From: Competibacteraceae bacterium UBA2788
GTDB taxonomy: Bacteria; Pseudomonadota; Gammaproteobacteria; Competibacterales; Competibacteraceae
Assembly: GCA_002352185.1 (NCBI GenBank)
Contig: DEHY01000178.1
Location: 32,697-43,809 of the forward strand
Length of the DNA stretch: 11,113 bases
Reading direction: 5' to 3'
Made by a program: the position numbers and the translations under genes. Below, in pieces: positions 6,692-11,113 of this stretch (within the stretch, counting starts at the first letter, position 1; each line of letters opens with the position of its first letter). The notes under the pieces were generated by a model. The model did not search any database. It was not told the DNA's origin and saw nothing but the letters and a program-made list of their open reading frames with translations.

Positions 6692-8839
6692 TCACCACTG
6701 AATCAACCGCTGAATTTCCTTGGCGCTCCAGCGGAGGGAACGGCTTTGCTGCCGACCGAGTGCCAGCAGCAAGGCGATGGCAGCGTCGGGATGGATGTCG
6801 CGCAAGTGGTTGAAATCGGACCGATTCAGCACCAGCAGTTCGCTGGGTTTGACCGCTACCGCTTCGGCGGCGCGCGGGCCGGGATCAAGGAAGGCAATAT
6901 CTCCGAACACGGTGCCCGGCCCGTAAATAGCCAGTCGTTTATAGCGATCCTCTGTGGCGGGCAGCCGGATATCGACCCGGCCCCGCAGCACCAGATACAG
7001 CGTTTCACCGGGATCGCCCGCCGCAAATAGCTGTTCGTCCTGGTCGAGCTCGCACTGACGCAGCACCGCAGCGAGCGCAGCGATTTCCACCGGTTTCATG
7101 TCGCGACACAGATCCAGCGCTTCCAGCGCGACGCGCTGCTCCAGCACGGTTGGCGCATATCCCAGCGCGCCCAGCAGGGCGTTCTCGGCGTATTCCAGGG
7201 CCAGATCCGTGCTGGCGAAGGTTTTAACATTCAGCCTGCGGTGGTTCAGGCTGATCCGGCGCAGGGTGCGCTCGACTTCGCGGCCCAGCCCATGGTCTTC
7301 ACGGACTTCGCAGAACAGCAGTTCGCCGCCGTGCGCCTCCAGCCGGGCTGCAATCTGTTGCAACAGCCGCACGCTGGAGAAATCAATCTGAATCACCCGC
7401 CGCAGGTGCAGGATGATCCAGGCCGACCGATCGAGGTCCGGCAGCATTTCTTCGAACAATTGGTCGGCCTTGGCGAAAAACAGGGTGCCGCGCAGTTCAT
7501 ACATGACGATGCGGTCGCCGTGGTGAGCGAGAAGCTCCGCCTGCTCCGCCGGGCGCTGCCGCACTGAAGGCCGTTCGGTGACGGTCAGTCGACGATGGAT
7601 AATTGGAACCCGGTTCTGTTCGCGAATGAACAGCAGGATCGCAATGGACAGCCCGACCAGCACCGCGATCATCAGGTCGTAGCCGAGCGTGATGCCTGTA
7701 ACCAGCAGGGCGACCGCCGCATCCAGCCGGGTGCGGCGACGGCGGATCCAGGCCACGATATCGGTTTCCAGCAGACCGATGGCCGACGCAATGATGATGC
7801 CGGCTAGGGCGCTGGTCGGCAGCCACTGTCCAGCCTGGTTGAACAGCAGCAGCAGGAGCAGCAAGACGATTCCGGCGACGGGCGCGGCCCAGCGGCGAGC
7901 GCCGGCCCGGACGGCGGTGACGGTGCCGCCCATGCTGGCCGATCCGGCCATGCCGCCGATCAGACCGACAGCGATTTGACCGACGCCCTGCGCCAGCAGC
8001 TCACGGCGGGCGTTGTGGCGCAGGCCGGTGGCGGTGTCGGCCAGTACCGAAGTCAGCAGGGTATTCAGCGAGGACAGCACCGCCAGGGCAAAGGCGGCGT
8101 TAAGCAGCAGCGGCCAAGGCAAGGCCAGCCAGGCGTGAAACGAATGGGCGGCAACGCGGAATTGGTCCGGGCTGGGCAGAGCGCCGATGACCCAGTGATC
8201 CGGCGCGGCGGGCACATTGGGGTGATAGAGGGCGATCTGGAACAGCACCGTCCCACCGATCAGTCCAGCAATAGGGCCGGGGAGGCGCGGGAAAAGGCGG
8301 GGAGCGTAGCGGGTGATGCCGAAAGCGGCGATTGTGGTGACCATGGGCAACCAGTGCCAGTGCGCCCACGCTCCATCATGACCGACGCCGAGCAGGGGCC
8401 TGAACTGGGATCTAATCATCAGCAGGCCCGTGCCGGTGGTGAGGCCGGCGATGACCGGGTAAGGGATGAATTTCATCAACCGACCGCCTCCGCTGAGGGC
8501 GATCAGGAGCTGCATCAGGCCGGCGAGAATGGTGATGGCAAACAGGGCCGGGGCGACAGCAGAGGGGGCAAGGCCAGCGGCGGTCAGCACGGCTGCCGTG
8601 CCGCTCAGCAGCGCCATGCTGGCGCCGGTTGGGCTGCTGATCAGGCCGACCGCGCCGCCGCCGCCGCCGCAAATCAGTAACAGGAGGATTGCGCCGACCA
8701 GGCCCGTCAGTGCGCCGGATGCGGCGCCAAGGGAGACCGCGAACACGGTTACGCCGAAAGCAGTGGCTTGCGGCAACACCACTGCGGCGGCGACCAGACC
8801 CCCGCGCAAATCGGCGAGCAGATCAGCCGGTAATTTCAT
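6692..8839 (-). CDS. SulP-family anion transporter with STAS and cyclic-nucleotide-binding domains
   Basis: Predicted inner-membrane SLC26/SulP transporter, 715 residues in three parts. Residues 1-405 are the hydrophobic transport domain with VLPQATAFG near 21-29, GLISSPTGA near 65-73 and many transmembrane helices. Residues about 443-555 form a STAS domain with RVIQIDFSSVRLL, the typical strand-helix signature. Residues about 582-700 form a CAP-like cyclic-nucleotide-binding domain with LFAAGDPGETLYLVLRGRVD and FGDIAFLDPGPRAAEA, the phosphate-binding cassette (the usual FGE reads FGD here). Substrate is unknown; sulfate, bicarbonate or another anion are options. The extra sensor domain suggests control by cAMP or a similar ligand. 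The gene lies 70 bases downstream of hisD on the same strand; a run of five glycines (59-63 area) comes from a GCC microsatellite. The start at 8839 has only a weak ribosome-binding site. Confidence 0.9.
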   Translation of the reverse strand: MKLPADLLADLRGGLVAAAVVLPQATAFGVTVFAVSLGAASGALTGLVGAILLLLICGGGGGAVGLISSPTGASMALLSGTAAVLTAAGLAPSAVAPALFAITILAGLMQLLIALSGGGRLMKFIPYPVIAGLTTGTGLLMIRSQFRPLLGVGHDGAWAHWHWLPMVTTIAAFGITRYAPRLFPRLPGPIAGLIGGTVLFQIALYHPNVPAAPDHWVIGALPSPDQFRVAAHSFHAWLALPWPLLLNAAFALAVLSSLNTLLTSVLADTATGLRHNARRELLAQGVGQIAVGLIGGMAGSASMGGTVTAVRAGARRWAAPVAGIVLLLLLLLFNQAGQWLPTSALAGIIIASAIGLLETDIVAWIRRRRTRLDAAVALLVTGITLGYDLMIAVLVGLSIAILLFIREQNRVPIIHRRLTVTERPSVRQRPAEQAELLAHHGDRIVMYELRGTLFFAKADQLFEEMLPDLDRSAWIILHLRRVIQIDFSSVRLLQQIAARLEAHGGELLFCEVREDHGLGREVERTLRRISLNHRRLNVKTFASTDLALEYAENALLGALGYAPTVLEQRVALEALDLCRDMKPVEIAALAAVLRQCELDQDEQLFAAGDPGETLYLVLRGRVDIRLPATEDRYKRLAIYGPGTVFGDIAFLDPGPRAAEAVAVKPSELLVLNRSDFNHLRDIHPDAAIALLLALGRQQSRSLRWSAKEIQRLIQW
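8654..8670. repeat. GCC trinucleotide run inside the SulP gene
   Basis: Seventeen bases of uninterrupted GCC repeat (almost six units) encode consecutive glycines on the minus strand, in the loop just before the GLISSPTGA transport motif. Changes in repeat number would keep the frame and alter only the glycine count. Confidence 0.85.
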
Positions 8840-8871
8840 CTTGCAAAACTTTTGCTCAAGTGGCGGCCCTT

Positions 8872-8922
8872 CGCTGAGATTCTGCCTCAGCGCAGGCAGG
8901 CTCGTTCATCTAAGGCAGCCTG
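8872..8922 (-). repeat. Overlapping inverted repeats between hisD and the SulP gene
   Basis: Three stems are packed into 51 bases and partly exclude each other: CGCTGAG/CTCAGCG (8872-8878 and 8886-8892, loop of 7), CTGCCT/AGGCAG (8882-8887 and 8894-8899, loop of 6), and CAGGCT/AGCCTG (8897-8902 and 8917-8922, spanning the hisD stop codon). None has a T-run on either side, so a plain terminator is not indicated. They may partially separate hisD and SulP expression. Confidence 0.5.
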
Positions 8923-10208
8923 AATTCCGCCGACCGGGCGTGAGCGGTTAAACCTTCTCCACGCGCCAATACCGAAGCGGTGCGGCCCAGCGTCGCCGCC
9001 CCAACCGGCGAGCAATAAATCAGGCTGGATCGTTTCTGGAAATCGTACACGCCCAGCGGCGAAAAAAATCGGGCCGTGCGCGAAGTCGGCAACACATGAT
9101 TGGGACCGGCACAGTAATCTCCTAACGCCTCGGCGGTATAGCGGCCCATGAAAATCGCGCCGGCATGGCGAATCAGCGGCAATAATTCATCCGGCCTTTC
9201 CACCGACAACTCCAAATGCTCCGGCGCGATAAAGTTCACCACTTGGGCTGCTTCGATCAAATCCTGCACCTGAATCATAGCCGCCCGCCGGTTCAGTGAG
9301 GCGGCAATAATCTCCGCCCGCTCCAGAGTCGGCAGGAGCCGGATCACTGATTCCTGAACCTGTTCCAGAAACGCCGGATCGGGACTGATTAAAATCGGCT
9401 GAGCGTCCTCGTCGTGTTCGGCCTGTGAGAATAAATCCATGGCGATCCAGTCCGGGTCGGTCAGCCCATCGCACAGCACCAGAATTTCCGACGGGCCGGC
9501 GATCATGTCAATCCCGACTGCGCCGAAGACCTGGCGTTTCGCGGCGGCGACATAGATGTTGCCCGGCCCGACGATTTTGTCCACCCGGGGCACGGTCGCC
9601 GTGCCATACGCCAGCGCCGCCACCGCCTGCGCCCCACCGAGAGTAAAGACCCGATCCACGCCTGCCACCGCAGCGGCGGCCAGGACCAGATCATTCAGCT
9701 CGCCGTCCGGCATGGGTGCGACCATGATGATTTCCGGCACTCCGGCGACCTTGGCGGGAATGGCGTTCATCAGCACCGAAGACGGATACGCCGCCTTGCC
9801 GCCCGGCACGTACAGGCCCACCCGATCCAGCGGCGTCACCTGCTGCCCAAGCACGGTGCCGTCGGTTTCGGTAAAGCGCCAGGATTCCAGTTTCTGCCGC
9901 TCGGCGTAACTGCGGATGCGGGCCGCAGCGGTTGCCAGGGCCGCTCGCTGTGCGGGGGAAATAACGGTGAGCGCGTGGTGCAACCGCGCAGCGGGAATTT
10001 CCAGATCGGCGGCTTGAGCGATATCCAGCCGGTCGAAACGGTGGGTGTATTCCAACAGCGCATCGTCGCCGCGTAAGCGCACCTGGATGAGAATTTCGCG
10101 CACCGTGGCGATTACCGCCTCATCGGCAACGCCTTCCCAGGCGGTCAGCGCTTCCAGGCGCGGCCAGAAATCGGCATCGGCGGTATTCAGGCGTTGGATA
10201 TTTGGCAT
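8910..10208 (-). CDS. hisD: Histidinol dehydrogenase (HisD)
   Basis: Catalyses the last two steps of histidine synthesis, NAD-dependent oxidation of histidinol to histidine, as a zinc-dependent cytoplasmic dimer. The ATG at 10208 gives 432 residues (E. coli 434) and is preceded by AGGA at a 9-base spacing; the ATGs at 10217 and 10226 are in frame but lack a usable ribosome-binding site. Motifs include [17 protein letters not shown] (128-144), [12 protein letters not shown] (213-224), AGPSEI, and the active-site residues Gln262 and His265 (SQAEHDE), Glu330-His331 (APEHLEL), Asp364 (GDYCAGPNH) and His423 (LTAHARS). All zinc and catalytic positions are intact, so it should be functional. It is transcribed opposite to hisG with no hisC adjacent, an unusual arrangement for this neighbourhood. 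Confidence 0.96.
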   Translation of the reverse strand: MPNIQRLNTADADFWPRLEALTAWEGVADEAVIATVREILIQVRLRGDDALLEYTHRFDRLDIAQAADLEIPAARLHHALTVISPAQRAALATAAARIRSYAERQKLESWRFTETDGTVLGQQVTPLDRVGLYVPGGKAAYPSSVLMNAIPAKVAGVPEIIMVAPMPDGELNDLVLAAAAVAGVDRVFTLGGAQAVAALAYGTATVPRVDKIVGPGNIYVAAAKRQVFGAVGIDMIAGPSEILVLCDGLTDPDWIAMDLFSQAEHDEDAQPILISPDPAFLEQVQESVIRLLPTLERAEIIAASLNRRAAMIQVQDLIEAAQVVNFIAPEHLELSVERPDELLPLIRHAGAIFMGRYTAEALGDYCAGPNHVLPTSRTARFFSPLGVYDFQKRSSLIYCSPVGAATLGRTASVLARGEGLTAHARSAEFRLP

Positions 10209-10217
10209 GGGCGGCAT

Positions 10218-10221
10218 TCCT
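10218..10221 (-). promoter_or_regulatory. Ribosome-binding site that decides the hisD start
   Basis: AGGA on the minus strand lies 9 bases before the ATG at 10208, a normal spacing. It directly abuts the ATG at 10217 and lies downstream of the ATG at 10226, so neither of those can use it. Confidence 0.6.
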
Positions 10222-10231
10222 AGCATGAATG

Positions 10232-10237
10232 ATTCTA
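10232..10237 (-). promoter_or_regulatory. Candidate -10 element for hisD
   Basis: TAGAAT on the minus strand matches the sigma70 -10 consensus at 5 of 6 positions. It overlaps the stop codon of the upstream gene and lies 24 bases before the hisD ATG. No good -35 is seen at normal spacing, so support is weak. Confidence 0.25.
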
Positions 10238-11113
10238 GTTCGTTTTCAAATGGAAAATCATCCGGTTGCAGCCTGTTTTTCGCAGGCTGTGCCGGATCTT
10301 GTGCGTACCGTCAATCAGTCCGGCAAAGCGCGCCCGCCACGACTGCGGCGGACGTTGGCCGATCTTGTCCAGCGCCGCCTCCAGCTCCGCCGAGTAGGCG
10401 CGGGCAAAGCGTTGCGCGGATTCCGTTGCCTCAAACTGCGGCTCGCCATTGGCGTCTATCGCGTGCGAGACCTCGCCGTTGAACTTTTGCCAGCCGTGGC
10501 GGACAATATGATCAAGCGAGGCCATAGCCGTTGGGTTGCCCGCAGCCGCAAGGTGTGCCGTGCCCTGTTCCCGGGTGGCCTCGCTGACTTCCGAAAGGTC
10601 ATGATCGTAAAACTTGCGTCGTATCCCCCCATCTTCGATTTCCCGCACCGCCAGTTTGACGTAGTACGGCTTTCCATCCAGCTTGGCCTTGGCAACGTAG
10701 TACCGATACCCCAATACATTTTTGCTATCGCGTTTCTCGGATTTCTCGTCCCGCGTAGCAAGCACAAAATGACTATTCTTGATGAGTTGATCCAGAACAG
10801 GAAGTATCCGCATTTTCTGGATACCTGCGTGTTTGCTAATGGACTCTCTTAGACCCGCCCCAGAAACCCAAATCTGATCACCGTTTCCCGCTTCAAATCG
10901 TCTGGGGGCAACCGCTCCTTTCTCATCCGTCAATAGTCGCCGTTTGGTTTCCGCCAGCGCCAGATGCCGAGCATCGGATAACGGCAACGTCTCGGCCAGC
11001 TTGAAATCAACCGGAACCGATGTCAGAGCATCAATCGCCTGCTGATGCGCGGCGTACTCCCAGTCCCCAAACTCGCGTTTGAAGTTCTCGGTGCGCACCT
11101 GCACCCACTGCCG
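10235..11113 (-). CDS. Polyvalent-protein fragment with LPD3-like domain (runs off the right edge)
   Basis: The last 292 residues of a reading frame with no stop up to the window edge. A GTG at 11104 could be a start, but the sequence before it continues in frame (RQW), and [17 protein letters not shown] looks like the short linker found inside large phage and conjugative-element polyvalent proteins, so the gene is probably longer. Counting from that GTG, residues about 85-172 resemble the large polyvalent protein-associated domain LPD3, of the barnase/EndoU/ColicinE5-RelE-like fold: [39 protein letters not shown], and the closing [10 protein letters not shown]. The rest is charged and unassigned. 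Its function in the element is unknown; such proteins are thought to enter recipients with the DNA. Base composition is less GC-rich than in the neighbours, consistent with transfer. Family placement is from memory of motif patterns. Confidence 0.7.
   Translation of the reverse strand, partial: RQWVQVRTENFKREFGDWEYAAHQQAIDALTSVPVDFKLAETLPLSDARHLALAETKRRLLTDEKGAVAPRRFEAGNGDQIWVSGAGLRESISKHAGIQKMRILPVLDQLIKNSHFVLATRDEKSEKRDSKNVLGYRYYVAKAKLDGKPYYVKLAVREIEDGGIRRKFYDHDLSEVSEATREQGTAHLAAAGNPTAMASLDHIVRHGWQKFNGEVSHAIDANGEPQFEATESAQRFARAYSAELEAALDKIGQRPPQSWRARFAGLIDGTHKIRHSLRKTGCNRMIFHLKTN
10252..10296 (-). terminator. Terminator-like hairpin within the 3' end of the polyvalent-protein gene
   Basis: On the minus strand, TCCGG (10296-10292), then CAGCCTG (10289-10283), loop CGAAAAA, CAGGCTG (10275-10269) and CCGGA (10265-10261), followed by TGATTTTCC (10260-10252). 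The stem has 12 base pairs with a small internal loop, and the T-run, although short, is on the correct side. It would insulate hisD from transcription entering from the mobile-element side. It lies within the last 20 or so codons of the upstream reading frame. Confidence 0.5.

Noticed and set aside
7976..8680. Plus-strand open frame of about 234 codons opposite the SulP gene
   Set aside because: It is Gln/Gly/Asp-rich shadow sequence of a transmembrane coding region.
10235..11113. ADP-ribosyltransferase (ART) toxin after the FGDWE linker
   Set aside because: In many phage proteins this linker precedes an ART domain with a VVYHGT-type motif; no such motif follows here, and the downstream pattern fits LPD3 better.

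Overview
The window reads as a chromosomal segment of a GC-rich gammaproteobacterium. The evidence is the run mlaF-mlaE-mlaD-mlaC-mlaB, then ibaG, murA and hisG, which is the classic gammaproteobacterial order, together with proteins that resemble their E. coli counterparts closely. The short-form HisG and the mixture with mobile-element sequence argue against an enteric; a purple-sulfur or Competibacter-like lineage is possible, but that is a guess. No rRNA, tRNA or CRISPR array was seen.

Layout. Positions 1-485 (minus) hold the N-terminal part of pyruvate, phosphate dikinase. Positions 486-834 are a divergent promoter region with several inverted repeats, including an 11-bp perfect stem with a TTCG loop. 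Positions 835-3892 (plus) carry a complete, tightly packed mla operon for retrograde phospholipid transport between outer and inner membrane. Positions 4048-6211 (plus) carry ibaG (BolA family), murA (first step of peptidoglycan synthesis) and hisG (first step of histidine synthesis). Positions 6212-6691 are a convergent intergenic region that begins with two perfect copies of a 37-bp hairpin repeat and contains a structured element ending in seven Ts. Positions 6692-8839 (minus) encode a SulP-type anion transporter fused to STAS and cyclic-nucleotide-binding domains. Positions 8910-10208 (minus) encode hisD, in the opposite orientation to hisG. Positions 10235-11113 (minus) are the 3' part of a gene whose product resembles the polyvalent proteins of phages and conjugative elements; it runs off the window.

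How it fits together. The left two thirds is a conserved cell-envelope block followed by the start of a his operon. In many relatives hisD follows hisG on the same strand. Here the synteny breaks after hisG: the repeats, the convergent sulP gene, the flipped hisD and the mobile-element remnant suggest a local rearrangement. Most coding content is well-known biology. The less explained material is the structured non-coding DNA at 486-834, 6212-6440 and 8872-8922, and the polyvalent-protein remnant whose 3' end contains a terminator-like hairpin just before hisD. I found no convincing new multi-gene system.
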